A stretch of DNA of 64,000 nt from Bacteroidales bacterium UBA3824 (GCA_002393195.1 DGIK01000224.1:1-64000), one strand, 5' to 3'; shown: positions 24,691 through 33,938, numbered from the stretch's first letter. Program-made: numbers and translations. The notes: generated from the letters alone by a model not told the origin.

Positions 24691-25521
24691 ATGAAATTAT
24701 CGTTTTCCACGTGTCCCAACGACACTTTTATTTTCTATGCCATTGCCAATAAGAAGGTTGATTTGGAAGGCATTGATTTTGAGATTTCTATGCACGACAT
24801 CGACGTTTTGAACAAAAACGCCGCATCGTCCGACGCACCCGAAATCACCAAAATCAGTAGCAACGCCTACGGCATCAACCTTTGGAAAAATTATGTAACA
24901 TTGGATTCGGGCGCGGCTCTCGGTCGCAACAACGGCCCTATGCTCGTAGCCGCCAAATATTTTGACCCGAAGGAAATGGCGACAAAAAGGATTTTGATTC
25001 CAGGCGTCAACACTACGGCAAACCTCTTATTTTCAGTATTTTTCCCCGATGCCAAGGACAAGACGCCGATGCTGTTTTCGAGGATAGAGGGCGAGGTTTT
25101 AAGTGGAAATTACGATTGCGGACTTTTGATACACGAAGGGCGTTTCACGTACAAGGAACGCGGATTGGTGAAGATTATAGATTTTGGAGAGCAATGGGAA
25201 CAGGTGATGCACCACCCTATCCCACTCGGCACGATAATCGCCCGCCGCGACATTGGCATCGACACCGCCCGCAAGGTGAGCCGCATCATACGCCGCAGCA
25301 TCGAATACGCCTACGCGCACACCGACGAGGCTATGCCATACATCAGGAGCTATGCCCGCGAACTATCAGATGACGTCATCAAAAGCCATATCGGGCTGTA
25401 TGTCAATAAGTTTAGCATCGATTTGGGTATGGAAGGCAAGGAGGCGATTACATTCCTGTATCAGAAGGCCAAAGAAGTGGGAATGATTGACGAAATGCCA
25501 AGAGAGATGTTTTTGGAATAA
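24691..25521 (+). CDS. mqnD: 1,4-dihydroxy-6-naphthoate synthase
   Basis: 276 residues. MqnD converts cyclic dehypoxanthinyl futalosine to 1,4-dihydroxy-6-naphthoate in the futalosine route to menaquinone. Typical are the start LSFSTCPNDTFIFYAI, EITKISSNAYG, LDSGAALGRNNGPMLVAAK, NYDCGLLIHEGRFTY (periplasmic-binding-protein fold, with His in the active site), PLGTIIARRDIG and the ending VGMIDEMPREMFLE. Its presence shows that this organism uses futalosine instead of the classical Men pathway. Confidence 0.92.
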   Translation: MKLSFSTCPNDTFIFYAIANKKVDLEGIDFEISMHDIDVLNKNAASSDAPEITKISSNAYGINLWKNYVTLDSGAALGRNNGPMLVAAKYFDPKEMATKRILIPGVNTTANLLFSVFFPDAKDKTPMLFSRIEGEVLSGNYDCGLLIHEGRFTYKERGLVKIIDFGEQWEQVMHHPIPLGTIIARRDIGIDTARKVSRIIRRSIEYAYAHTDEAMPYIRSYARELSDDVIKSHIGLYVNKFSIDLGMEGKEAITFLYQKAKEVGMIDEMPREMFLE

Positions 25522-25558
25522 AAAAATCATAAAATCAGTCCACACTTCAATTATTTTT

Positions 25559-25566
25559 ATTACCTT
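25559..25566 (+). promoter_or_regulatory. -7 box for the class A PBP gene
   Basis: TACCTTTG followed by cgcc, a common Bacteroidota -7 form, 33 bp before the start codon; no TTTG is found 19-21 bp upstream. Confidence 0.45.
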
Positions 25567-25599
25567 TGCGCCAAATGACTTAACTTTTGACTTTACGCA

Positions 25600-28125
25600 A
25601 TGAAAGAACTTAGCAAAGGTACTCAAAGAGGCTTTTTTATCGTCCTGTGGGCGATGTTTATAATACCGGTGATAATTGTAACGGTGATTTTTTATCGAAT
25701 TGCCAATCACCAATTGGGCGAAATACCCGACTTCGACGAACTCGAAAATCCCAAAAGTAGCCTTGCGTCGCAGATTTATTCGGCAGACGGAGTGCTGTTG
25801 GGCAAATTTTATAAGGAAAACCGAACCACTGAAAATCGTTTTGCGCCAATACCGCCGAATGTAAAGGGCGCGTTGCTCGCCACCGAGGACGTCCGTTTTT
25901 ATGACCACGCGGGCATCGACCTGACGGCGTTGTTGCGTGTTGCCAAAGGTCTTATTTTTGGCGGCTCCACGAGCGGCGGCTCCACTGTAACGCAGCAATT
26001 GGCGAAAAACCTATACAAACTCCGTGGCGAAGATGTAAACATCCGCAACCGCAAGACTTCCGAAAAAATCATCATCAAACTCCAAGAATGGGTAACCGCC
26101 GTATTGCTCGAAAAGCGTTACTGCAAGGAGGAAATCATGAGCATGTACCTCAATACCGTTACCTACGGACACAATACATTTGGCATTGAGGCGGCTGCAA
26201 AGACATTTTTTGACAAGAAACCTGTTGACCTCAAACTCGACGAGGCAGCCGTTTTGGTGGGCGTATTGCAGGCTCCGTCGCGTTACAGTCCAAAATCAAA
26301 TCCCAAACGCTCCAAGACGCGCCGCAATGTGGTATTGTCGCAAATAGAGAAATACCAGCCAAAAATCATGGATCTCGTCAACAAGGACAGCAAAAGCGAG
26401 GATTCTCGCTACACAATGCGTTCACATGCCGAACTTGAAGAGATGAGAGCCAAGGACATTGTGTTGCATTTCAGCATGGACACGCACACAGAAGGTTCTG
26501 CGCCGTATTTCAGGGAGTTCCTGAGATTGTTTCTCTCCGCCAAAAAGCCCGACCGCGCCAATTACGCCTCGTGGCAGGGCGATGTCTATCATGAGGATTC
26601 TTTGCTTTGGGAGACCAATCCGCTATACGGCTGGTGCAACAAAAATAAGAAAATCACCGGCGAATATTACAATATCTACAACGACGGACTTTCCATCTAC
26701 ACCACGATAGATTCGCGTATGCAAAAATACGCCGAGGATGCAATGGTGGAGCACATGGGAAAAGGTTTCAAAGTTGGCAATTTTGATTATGACGGATTGC
26801 AGGCGTTGTTTGAGAAGTCGGAACTCAAAAAACACAAGAAGATGAAATTTGGCGGCAAGGAGTTTGACCGTCCGTTCAGCGCAAGGATTTCGGAGGCGCA
26901 AACCCTCCAAATCATCAATCAGGCTGTAAAGCGCAGCGAGCGTTGGCGCGTGGGCAAGAATGTCAACAAACTCGACTCCGCCACGATTATCAAAGAATTT
27001 TTGGAGCCGGTGCCAATGACCGTATTCTCGTGGGCGCATCCAGAGGGCATTGACACTGTGATGTCGCCGATGGATTCGATATTGTATTACAAAAAATTTC
27101 TCCGCTGCGGCATGATGAGCATGGAGCCTCAGACGGGACACGTGAAGGCATACGTGGGCGGCATCAATTACAAATATTTCCAATACGACCATGTAAGCCT
27201 CGGCCGTCGTCAGGTGGGTTCTACATTCAAGCCGTTTGTATATGCGGGCATGTTCCTGAACCGCCACGACATCACTCCTGAACACAAACTCGCCAATGTG
27301 GAATATTCATTTGACAATCCGGGCGGCGTACCGCCGGTATATACGCCGAGGTTTTCCAAGAGTTCTAAGGACGGTCAGATGATTACGCTCAAAACTGGTC
27401 TTGCTCTCTCTCTCAACCAAATTTCGGGCTGGTGCATGAAGAGCGTGAGCCCCACGGCTGTGGTTGCGCTCGTTCACAGGATGGGCGTCATTTCACCAAT
27501 AGAAAACGTGCCGTCTATCTGTGTGGGCGCAGTGGAACTCAAAATCCGCGAAATGGTAGCCGCATATTGCGCTTTTGCCAATCACGGTCAATCTACGTCG
27601 CCGGTATTCGTTACCAAAATTGTTGACAAAAACGGCAATACCGTAGCCGAGTTCAATACCGTCCACAAGGAGGCGATGAACGAAATCGTAGCTTACAAGA
27701 TGGTGGAGATGCTTCGCGGCGTTACACACGGCGGCACTGCAACAAGGCTCGTATCTCCGGGATTCTTTGGTCTCAAAGGCGACATCGGCGGCAAGACCGG
27801 CACCACCAACCTCTGCGCCGACGGCTGGTTTATGGGCATTTCGCCGAGGCTCGTGTCGGGCGTTTGGGCTGGCGGCGAAGACCGTTCGGTACAATTCTCC
27901 AACGGCGAACTCGGTCAGGGTGCGCGTATGGCGATGCCGGTATGGGGACTTTATATGAAGAAAATTTCCGAAGATCCAGTGTTGTCCAAGATTTATCCCG
28001 ACGCTGCCAAATTTGAACCGCCGGAGAATTACAGCGATTTTGAGAACGACGAGAGCCTGTCGGAAGGCAAGATGATAGAAAATGCTGTTGACATCGACGA
28101 ATTCAATGAGTATATAGAGGACTGA
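25600..28125 (+). CDS. mrcA: Class A penicillin-binding protein (PBP1a type)
   Basis: 841 residues. Bifunctional peptidoglycan synthase anchored by an N-terminal helix (residues 11-33). The GT51 glycosyltransferase domain has the catalytic Glu96 in TEDVRFYDHAGID, then GGSTVTQQLAKNLY and KRYCKEEIMSMYLNTVTYG. The transpeptidase domain has Ser541-x-x-Lys544 (GSTFKPF), Ser604-Leu-Asn606 and Lys732-Thr-Gly (KTGTT). All catalytic residues are present. The acidic C-terminal tail is not conserved. Followed after 23 bp by the DUF4249 gene. Confidence 0.95.
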   Translation: MKELSKGTQRGFFIVLWAMFIIPVIIVTVIFYRIANHQLGEIPDFDELENPKSSLASQIYSADGVLLGKFYKENRTTENRFAPIPPNVKGALLATEDVRFYDHAGIDLTALLRVAKGLIFGGSTSGGSTVTQQLAKNLYKLRGEDVNIRNRKTSEKIIIKLQEWVTAVLLEKRYCKEEIMSMYLNTVTYGHNTFGIEAAAKTFFDKKPVDLKLDEAAVLVGVLQAPSRYSPKSNPKRSKTRRNVVLSQIEKYQPKIMDLVNKDSKSEDSRYTMRSHAELEEMRAKDIVLHFSMDTHTEGSAPYFREFLRLFLSAKKPDRANYASWQGDVYHEDSLLWETNPLYGWCNKNKKITGEYYNIYNDGLSIYTTIDSRMQKYAEDAMVEHMGKGFKVGNFDYDGLQALFEKSELKKHKKMKFGGKEFDRPFSARISEAQTLQIINQAVKRSERWRVGKNVNKLDSATIIKEFLEPVPMTVFSWAHPEGIDTVMSPMDSILYYKKFLRCGMMSMEPQTGHVKAYVGGINYKYFQYDHVSLGRRQVGSTFKPFVYAGMFLNRHDITPEHKLANVEYSFDNPGGVPPVYTPRFSKSSKDGQMITLKTGLALSLNQISGWCMKSVSPTAVVALVHRMGVISPIENVPSICVGAVELKIREMVAAYCAFANHGQSTSPVFVTKIVDKNGNTVAEFNTVHKEAMNEIVAYKMVEMLRGVTHGGTATRLVSPGFFGLKGDIGGKTGTTNLCADGWFMGISPRLVSGVWAGGEDRSVQFSNGELGQGARMAMPVWGLYMKKISEDPVLSKIYPDAAKFEPPENYSDFENDESLSEGKMIENAVDIDEFNEYIED

Positions 28126-28148
28126 TAATTTTATTTGACGTTGCAACC

Positions 28149-28982
28149 ATGACAAGGATGCGCTTTCTCATAGTCTGTGCCGCGATTATGATGTTTGCGG
28201 CTTCCTGCGTGCACGAGTTCCAGTTTCCGCAAGGCGACGTGGACAAGGATGTCGTGGTTGTGGAAGGTTACATCACCAACGAACTTCAACGTCACACCAT
28301 CAAGATTACGCGGCTCAATTCTTACAACGACACCATTGTCAACAATGTTTCGGGCGCATTTGTAGCCGTTACGTCGGGGACGAGCACGTATTTTTACCAT
28401 GAACGCGAAGACGGCGTTTACGAATCTGACGAAAGTTTTGTAGGGGTTGCGGGCAGTGTGTATTTCCTACACGTTGAGATAGACAGCGGCAAAGTGGTCT
28501 TGTCTGCGGAATCCACGATGTTGCCCGTAACGCCGCCAGACAAGGTAACTTTTGCGCCAACTACCGACAACAATCTCGTAATCAGCCATATAGCGGAAAG
28601 TTTTGTATCTGAAAACCCTGCCAAATACGTTCTCCAACTTTCGTGGGCGGATCCCCAAACCAATCGCCCCAAAAATGCCGTCATATACTACTACTCGCTC
28701 ACCACGGTTGACATTTCGCAACTTTTTGCGCCCAAAGTGTCAGAAACGGCATTTCCCCCCGGCACTCAAATCGTAGAACGCAAATACAGCATCGACCGCG
28801 CCTACGAGAATTACCTCCGCTCCCTACTCGCCGAAACCCGCTGGTCGGGCGGATATTTTGACGAGGCGCACGGCAATCTCCACACCAACATCAACATCCT
28901 CACCACCAACAATCCCAACCTAAAAACCGCCGGATATTTTTCAGCCAACACGGTGTACATAGATACGCTTGTAGCACGGTAG
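28149..28982 (+). CDS. DUF4249 lipoprotein
   Basis: 277 residues. Signal peptide with lipobox FAASC (Cys at residue 20), then the DUF4249 beta-sandwich pattern DKDVVVVEGYITNELQRHTIKIT and VSGAFVAVTSGTSTYFYHE. These lipoproteins commonly sit next to a TonB-dependent receptor and are thought to act as its surface partner; here no receptor gene adjoins, and the gene follows the PBP gene by 23 bp. It ends at tandem repeats. Confidence 0.75.
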   Translation: MTRMRFLIVCAAIMMFAASCVHEFQFPQGDVDKDVVVVEGYITNELQRHTIKITRLNSYNDTIVNNVSGAFVAVTSGTSTYFYHEREDGVYESDESFVGVAGSVYFLHVEIDSGKVVLSAESTMLPVTPPDKVTFAPTTDNNLVISHIAESFVSENPAKYVLQLSWADPQTNRPKNAVIYYYSLTTVDISQLFAPKVSETAFPPGTQIVERKYSIDRAYENYLRSLLAETRWSGGYFDEAHGNLHTNINILTTNNPNLKTAGYFSANTVYIDTLVAR

Positions 28983-29009
28983 AAAGGCATTTTAACAGTT
29001 ATTAACTGG

Positions 29010-29126
29010 CTAAATCTCTGTTTTTTTATGAGATTTAGACAGATTATAATGTTATAAGTTGTCTAAATCTCATATTTTTTGTGAGATTTAGACAGAAAAT
29101 AATATCATAAGTTGTCTAAATCTCGT
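29010..29126. repeat. Tandem repeat, 53-bp period, each unit a hairpin
   Basis: The element ctaaatctc recurs at 29010, 29063 and 29116, exactly 53 bp apart, each time preceded by gt/gg. In the second unit it forms a perfect 13-bp hairpin (tgtctaaatctca 29060-29072 with tgagatttagaca 29082-29094); the first unit forms a shorter one, and the third is only the left half. Located between the DUF4249 gene and an ATPase stump. Confidence 0.75.
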
Positions 29127-29132
29127 TTTTTT

Positions 29133-29255
29133 GAACTCTATGACATAGTATGCAACAAGACCGTCCACGCCTTCATCACACCGCAAGGCCTCGCCAACAA
29201 TATGTATGCGCGAAAGGCAGGACGGCAGGTTACGGGCGAGGAGTTGTTCAAATGA
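29133..29255 (+). pseudogene. 3' stump of a lost AAA ATPase gene
   Basis: The frame ending in TGA at 29253-29255 reads ...TVHAFITPQGLANNM..., then ...GRQVTGEELFK-stop. This is the characteristic end of ArsR/DUF234-type or DUF4143-type AAA ATPases, and its last residues (VTGEELFK-stop, followed by tgaagttttt) are the same as those of the intact ATPase ending at 30824. About 40 codons remain; upstream sequence is replaced by the tandem repeats. A perfect terminator follows. No start codon or promoter of its own. Confidence 0.65.
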
Positions 29256-29263
29256 AGTTTTTT

Positions 29264-29322
29264 GCCTTTATTCCGCTACGAAACAGTTTTTTTGAAGTTC
29301 GTAGCGGAATAAAGGCGTTTTT
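29264..29322 (+). terminator. Terminator hairpin with 19-bp perfect stem
   Basis: The left arm 29264-29282 (gcctttattccgctacgaa) is an exact inverted copy of 29298-29316, loop of 15 bases, followed by gtttttc. It stands 9 bp after the stop codon of the ATPase stump and probably once ended its transcript. Confidence 0.75.
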
Positions 29323-29358
29323 CTACCAAATTTAACTTCCGTTAACAAAAATAATTGC

Positions 29359-29366
29359 TACCTTTG
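29359..29366 (+). promoter_or_regulatory. -7 box for the AAA ATPase gene
   Basis: TACCTTTG, 21 bp before the start codon at 29388. No clear TTTG 19-21 bp upstream. Its presence rules out the upstream TTG at 29355 as start. Confidence 0.45.
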
Positions 29367-29387
29367 GCGCATAAAAAGGATAAGATT

Positions 29388-30824
29388 ATGTGCATAGTAA
29401 TTGGCAGAAAACAGGAAATTGCGGAACTCAACCGCCGCTTAAAAAGCAACCGCGCCGAATTTATCGCGGTTTACGGTAGGCGGAGGGTCGGGAAAACTTT
29501 TTTAATTAACGAAGTTTTCCGCGACAATATGGTCTTCAAGCATACGGGGCTATCGCCTTACGACAAGAAAAAACGTATGACAATGAAAGACCAACTCCAA
29601 AACTTTTATTTTTCGCTGGTGCGCCACGGAATGGACGGCATCGAACCGCCCAAAACGTGGATGGAGGCGTTTTTTCTCTTGGAACAATACCTTACGCGCA
29701 TCGACAACGGCTCTCGGCAGGTGGTATTCATCGACGAATTGCCTTGGATGGACACCGCACGGTCGGGATTCCTGACGGCATTGGAGGCTTTTTGGAACGG
29801 TTGGGGCAACGCTCGGCACAACCTCTGCCTTGTTGTATGTGGCAGCGCGTCGTCGTGGATTATCGACAATCTTATCAACAACAAGGGCGGTCTGTATGGC
29901 CGTCTGACTTTGGAAATGAAACTTCATCCATTCACCCTTGGCGAAAGCGAAGAGTTTTTCAACAGCCGTGGAATCAAAATGTCGCGTTACAACATCACAC
30001 AGGCTTATATGATTCTGGGCGGCATACCTTTTTATTTAGACTATTTTAATCCGTCGTATAGTCTTGCACAAAACGTTGATGCACTGTTTTTTGCCCGAAC
30101 AGCAAAACTTAATGACGAATTTGAGCGTCTGTTCAGTTCCATATTCGACAATGCTGAAAAATGTATGGAAATCGTCCGCACCCTCGGCAAACGTCATTCG
30201 GGTTTCACTCGCGACGAAATTGCCAAAATGACCGAATCAGAACCCAATGGCGATTTCTCAAAAGTTTTGAAAGCACTCGAAGAAAGTGGTTTTATAACGC
30301 GGTATATTCCATACGGCGGCAGCAAACGCGAGGCGATGTACAAATTGACTGACAATTTCTGTTGGTTTTGGCTGCACTTCAAAGAAAGCGGCGACATCCG
30401 TCAAACCGACTATTGGCAAAATCATCTCAACGAATCCGAAATTTCGTCGTGGCGTGGAATTGCCTTTGAGGAAATCTGTCTGCAACATATCAATCAGATT
30501 AAGAGTGCATTGCAGATTGCGGGCGTGTCGTCCTCAGAATCGTCGCTCATCATAAAAGACAATCAAAACGTCGGTATACAAATAGACCTCCTCATCGACC
30601 GCGCCGACGATATTGTCAATGTCTGCGAAATCAAATACAGCAAATCTCCCTACACCGTAACGAAAGATTATGCTACAAAACTTTACAGCCGCGTCGCCGC
30701 CCTCGAAGAAGCCAACACGTCAAAAACATTTCATCTGACCTACATCGGCATCAGCCCTCTTGTGAAGAACGAATATGCGGAGGTCTTTCAGTCGGTGGTA
30801 ACGGGAGAGGAGTTGTTTAAATGA
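29388..30824 (+). CDS. AAA family ATPase (DUF234 type)
   Basis: 478 residues. N-terminal ATPase domain: FIAVYGRRRVGKTFLINEVF (Walker A GRRRVGKT), Walker B VVFIDELPWMDT, and CGSASSWIIDNLI. A winged-helix region follows (SKVLKALEESGFITRYIPYGG), then a C-terminal PD-(D/E)XK-like domain of the DUF234 type: FEEICLQHINQIK, QIDLLIDRADDIVNVCEIKYSK (D...EIK). Such ATPases are abundant in Bacteroidota and archaea; their role is unknown, with nuclease or mobile-element links proposed. Start ATG at 29388 (MCIVIGRKQEIAEL). A stump of a related gene lies just upstream. Confidence 0.85.
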   Translation: MCIVIGRKQEIAELNRRLKSNRAEFIAVYGRRRVGKTFLINEVFRDNMVFKHTGLSPYDKKKRMTMKDQLQNFYFSLVRHGMDGIEPPKTWMEAFFLLEQYLTRIDNGSRQVVFIDELPWMDTARSGFLTALEAFWNGWGNARHNLCLVVCGSASSWIIDNLINNKGGLYGRLTLEMKLHPFTLGESEEFFNSRGIKMSRYNITQAYMILGGIPFYLDYFNPSYSLAQNVDALFFARTAKLNDEFERLFSSIFDNAEKCMEIVRTLGKRHSGFTRDEIAKMTESEPNGDFSKVLKALEESGFITRYIPYGGSKREAMYKLTDNFCWFWLHFKESGDIRQTDYWQNHLNESEISSWRGIAFEEICLQHINQIKSALQIAGVSSSESSLIIKDNQNVGIQIDLLIDRADDIVNVCEIKYSKSPYTVTKDYATKLYSRVAALEEANTSKTFHLTYIGISPLVKNEYAEVFQSVVTGEELFK

Positions 30825-30917
30825 AGATTTTTTCTGTCAGTGATTATCGGAGAGAAAATGTTAAAGATTTTGTAAAAAAAAGTTTTCTCCCACGATACAA
30901 CATATCAAATATTGCAT

Positions 30918-30925
30918 TATATTTG
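30918..30925 (+). promoter_or_regulatory. -7 box for the HsdR_N-like gene
   Basis: TATATTTG preceded by gcat, 33 bp before the start codon; identical in form to the -7 boxes at 11077 and 19437, but without a clear -33 TTTG. Confidence 0.5.
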
Positions 30926-30957
30926 CAATGTTAAACCACAAACAAAAATCTAAGATT

Positions 30958-32070
30958 ATGGATTTTAAAGACCAATTGAAAAACCTTGCGCAAAAAATAG
31001 TGCAAGTGAAAGATACTGTCAAGACCGAAGAAGCGACTAAAAACGCATTCATTATGCCGTTTATAATGTCGTTAGGATATGACGTGTTCAATCCGAATGA
31101 AGTGGTTCCTGAAAAAGATTGCGATTTGACAAAGAAGAAAGGCGACAAAATAGACTACACAATTGTAAAAGATGGTTCGCCAATTATTCTAATTGAGTGC
31201 AAACATTGGGAACAAAATCTGAATATACACGCAACTCAACTCCAAAAATACTACGTTGCATCAAACGCAAGATTCGGAGTTTTGACCAATGGTATCGAGT
31301 ACCGTTTCTACACCGACATCGAAAAACCGAATATTATGGACGAAAAGCCGTTCTTGGTTGTTGACTTAACCAACTTGAAGGACGCGCAAATCGAAGAACT
31401 CAAAAAATTCCACAAGTCGTATTTCGACGTTGACAACATTTTCTCCACCGCGAGCGAATTGAAATACGCAAACGAACTGAAAACCGTCATTCAAAACGAG
31501 TTCACCTCACCGTCAGATGACTTTACAAAGTTCTTTGCAAAAAAAGTGTATGACGGGGTGATAACGCAAAAAGTGTTGACACAGTTTACAGATTTGGTAA
31601 AACGCTCGATTAACGGCTATGTAAACGATTTGATTTCTGACCGTTTGAAGTCGGCGTTGCAAACTCAGGAAGACATCAGTGCGCAACAGCAACCGACACC
31701 TCAGGCACAACCTGCACAACAGCCACCACAACAAGACAATACGCCCCAAGACAATACCGACACAGCCTCTAAAATAGTTACCACACAAGAGGAAATGGAA
31801 GGCTATTTGATTGTGAAAGCAATTTTGCGCGAGAAAATTGATGTGAATCGCATTTCTTACAAAGATTCGCAGACGTATTTCGCCATCTATCTTGACGACA
31901 ACAGTTGGCGTCCAATCGCAAGGCTGTATTTCAATGCGAAATCGAAAAAATACATCGCCACTTTCGATGAAAACAAAAAGGAAGTGAAGCACGAAATTTC
32001 GAGCCTTGACGACATTTTCAAGTATTCCAACGAAATTTTCAAAATCGTGGATATGTATGACGGAAAATGA
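30958..32070 (+). CDS. Type I restriction HsdR N-terminal domain protein
   Basis: 370 residues. Residues 1-165 match the HSDR_N_2 nuclease domain: FIMPFIMSLGYDVFNPNEVVPE, then the PD-(D/E)XK core KIDYTIVKDGSPIILIECKHW (Asp...Glu-Cys-Lys), LQKYYVASNARFGVLTNGIEYRFYTD. There is no helicase or methylase domain. The middle is helical, then a Gln/Pro-rich linker (residues about 240-280, QPTPQAQPAQQPPQQ) leads to a small C-terminal domain (YLIVKAILREKIDVNRISY...WRPIARLYFNAKSKKYI). It stands alone from any hsdM/hsdS. Overlaps the next gene by 14 bp. Stand-alone proteins of this kind are common; function uncertain. Confidence 0.8.
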   Translation: MDFKDQLKNLAQKIVQVKDTVKTEEATKNAFIMPFIMSLGYDVFNPNEVVPEKDCDLTKKKGDKIDYTIVKDGSPIILIECKHWEQNLNIHATQLQKYYVASNARFGVLTNGIEYRFYTDIEKPNIMDEKPFLVVDLTNLKDAQIEELKKFHKSYFDVDNIFSTASELKYANELKTVIQNEFTSPSDDFTKFFAKKVYDGVITQKVLTQFTDLVKRSINGYVNDLISDRLKSALQTQEDISAQQQPTPQAQPAQQPPQQDNTPQDNTDTASKIVTTQEEMEGYLIVKAILREKIDVNRISYKDSQTYFAIYLDDNSWRPIARLYFNAKSKKYIATFDENKKEVKHEISSLDDIFKYSNEIFKIVDMYDGK

Positions 32071-32626
32071 AGACAAGATTTACGACAAACTGAAAAAATA
32101 CTGTAAGTACCAACGTTTTCGCAAGTTTTGCTATGCAAAATACATAGAAGATATGGCGAGGGGCTGGGTGGTGTCCAAAAATCAATATCATAAAGGATAC
32201 ACACAGGAAGAGTTTTATTCAGAAGTGGCATTGGTTTTCAAGACAGCACCCTGCTTCTATTGCTATAATTACTGTACCATTGGTGAATATGCAGAAATTT
32301 CTTCCATCCCTATGTGCAAAAAAATTGTGGATGAATGGATGACTGCTTACAAAATTGGCGGCAAAAAAGGAAATGAAGAAACGGCGAGAATAATGGCACA
32401 TTATATCTATCAAAACGGATGGGTTGATTATGTGTCTGATAGAACAGTAATAAACTATTCCCTAAGGGAATTAGGAACTGACATAACTGTTATTTTGAAA
32501 AAACACCTTAACCAAAGTAATGACACACATACAACCGCAAATATTCTAAGAACCGCAATCAGAGAACACAAAGGTCACGATGCAGTGGAAATTGAGCGTT
32601 TGTTAAAACAAGGAAAAAACGTATAA
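32057..32626 (+). CDS. Small Cys-rich protein coupled to the HsdR_N-like gene, unknown function
   Basis: 189 residues, not recognised. Rich in Lys and Tyr; the centre has CFYCYNYC (near residue 70) and a further Cys about 20 residues later (IPMCKKIVDEW), which could bind a metal. It is predicted soluble and mostly helical. The ATG at 32057 lies inside the preceding gene (14-bp overlap), so the two are translated together and may work together. AT-rich, consistent with an acquired pair. Confidence 0.65.
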   Translation: MTENEDKIYDKLKKYCKYQRFRKFCYAKYIEDMARGWVVSKNQYHKGYTQEEFYSEVALVFKTAPCFYCYNYCTIGEYAEISSIPMCKKIVDEWMTAYKIGGKKGNEETARIMAHYIYQNGWVDYVSDRTVINYSLRELGTDITVILKKHLNQSNDTHTTANILRTAIREHKGHDAVEIERLLKQGKNV

Positions 32627-32637
32627 AACTATTACCA

Positions 32638-32682
32638 AAACTCGGCGGAATCTACCAAAAAATCACACATTCCGCCGAGTTT
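32638..32682. terminator. Bidirectional terminator between convergent genes
   Basis: A perfect 14-bp inverted repeat, aaactcggcggaat (32638-32651) and attccgccgagttt (32669-32682), loop 17 bases, with A/T runs on both sides, in the 180-bp gap between the convergent gene ends at 32626 and 32807. Confidence 0.65.
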
Positions 32683-32806
32683 CAAAAATTAAATCCTTAT
32701 AAAATACTAACAATCAATTATTTATCAAAAATCTAAAAATCCAAAAACCGTAGGTGATTTTTAAAGTTGGGTGAGTTGGGGAGATGGATAATATATCAAT
32801 TTCCCT

Positions 32807-33841
32807 TTACTTTATCCCCCTCTTATCCAACGCCTTCCGATACTCTTTGGCATTCTGCAAATGCTGCGCATACGTCTTTGCAAAACTATGTTTGCCGCTG
32901 AAATCTGCCTTGGCGCACATATAGATGTAATCGTTGTGGTCGTGGTCGAGCACGGCGTCGAGGGCGGTCTTTTCGGCAAAGGTAATCGGCGACGGCGGCA
33001 GACCAGTGTGCTTGTAAGTGTTGTAAGGCGAATCGACCTCCAACATCGCGCCCGTAACGCGCCTCACCGAAAAATCTCCAATCGCAAATACCACCGTCGG
33101 GTCGCTCTGCAACGCCATCCCAATCCGCAGACGGTTGAGATAAAGCCCCGCAATCGTAGGCTGTTCCTCGCGGTGCACAGATTGTTCGCACTGAACGATG
33201 GACGCGAGCGTTGCCACCTGTATCCGCGTGAGATTCAACGATTTGGCTTTCTTTTGGCGTTCATCATTCCAAAAATTATTGTAATTGACATACATCTTAT
33301 CTACAAAACCGCGCTCCGTGGTGTTCCAATACATTTCGTAAGTGTCGGGGATGAACATCGCCAAGCAAGTCTTCTCATCAAAACCATATTTGCCCAACGC
33401 ATCGCCGTCCGTCAGGAGATTGCAGAGCGTCGCGCTGTCCACGTCTATCTGCGAAGCCACCTTGCCGCAAAGTTGCGGGACGGTGCGGATATTATTGATG
33501 CGCAATTGCACCGGCTCCTGCGCACCCGACCTCAACATATTGATTAACTCATTGTTACTCATCGACTTTTTGATACGGTAACGACCAGGCTTGACGTTGC
33601 CGGCATAATGTTTTAAGTCGGCAACGCGCTCAAATGAAGCCTTGTCGTCAACATAAAAATTGGCGTACAAATCATTCTTCACTTGCTCGAAATCTGCGCC
33701 ATTGTGAATGTAGAGATACTGGGCGTCGCGCACCGAAATATTAGGCGCATATATCATTTGATAGGCATAATAACCTATCACACAGCCCACTACAATCAAG
33801 AGAGCCGCCGCTATCAGGAGTATTTTGGTAATCTTTTTCAT
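32807..33841 (-). CDS. mltG: Endolytic peptidoglycan transglycosylase
   Basis: 344 residues. MltG cuts nascent glycan strands at the inner membrane and sets their length. N-terminal membrane helix (ILLIAAALLIVVGCVIGYYAYQMIY), a LysM-like region, and the YceG core: FIPDTYEMYWNTT, ATLASIVQCEQSVHREEQPTIAGLYLNRLRIGMALQSDPTVVFAIG, SPYNTYKHTGLPPSPI and YMCAKADFSGKHSFAKTYAQH. In the ASIVEKE motif the first Glu is Gln here, while the second, taken as catalytic in the family, is kept. Confidence 0.93.
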   Translation of the reverse strand: MKKITKILLIAAALLIVVGCVIGYYAYQMIYAPNISVRDAQYLYIHNGADFEQVKNDLYANFYVDDKASFERVADLKHYAGNVKPGRYRIKKSMSNNELINMLRSGAQEPVQLRINNIRTVPQLCGKVASQIDVDSATLCNLLTDGDALGKYGFDEKTCLAMFIPDTYEMYWNTTERGFVDKMYVNYNNFWNDERQKKAKSLNLTRIQVATLASIVQCEQSVHREEQPTIAGLYLNRLRIGMALQSDPTVVFAIGDFSVRRVTGAMLEVDSPYNTYKHTGLPPSPITFAEKTALDAVLDHDHNDYIYMCAKADFSGKHSFAKTYAQHLQNAKEYRKALDKRGIK

Positions 33842-33906
33842 ACGTTTTGGATTGATACTTTACAAAGTGCAATTTTACAAAAAAAATATGTCTCCACGAA
33901 AAAAAA

Positions 33907-33938
33907 TTTGCAACATTGCCAACGATTCAATAACTTTG
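33907..33938 (+). promoter_or_regulatory. Promoter of the STAND/TPR gene
   Basis: TTTG (33907-33910), 20-bp spacer, TAACTTTG (33931-33938); full consensus. Transcription would start near 33945, which fits the ATG at 34002. Confidence 0.8.
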
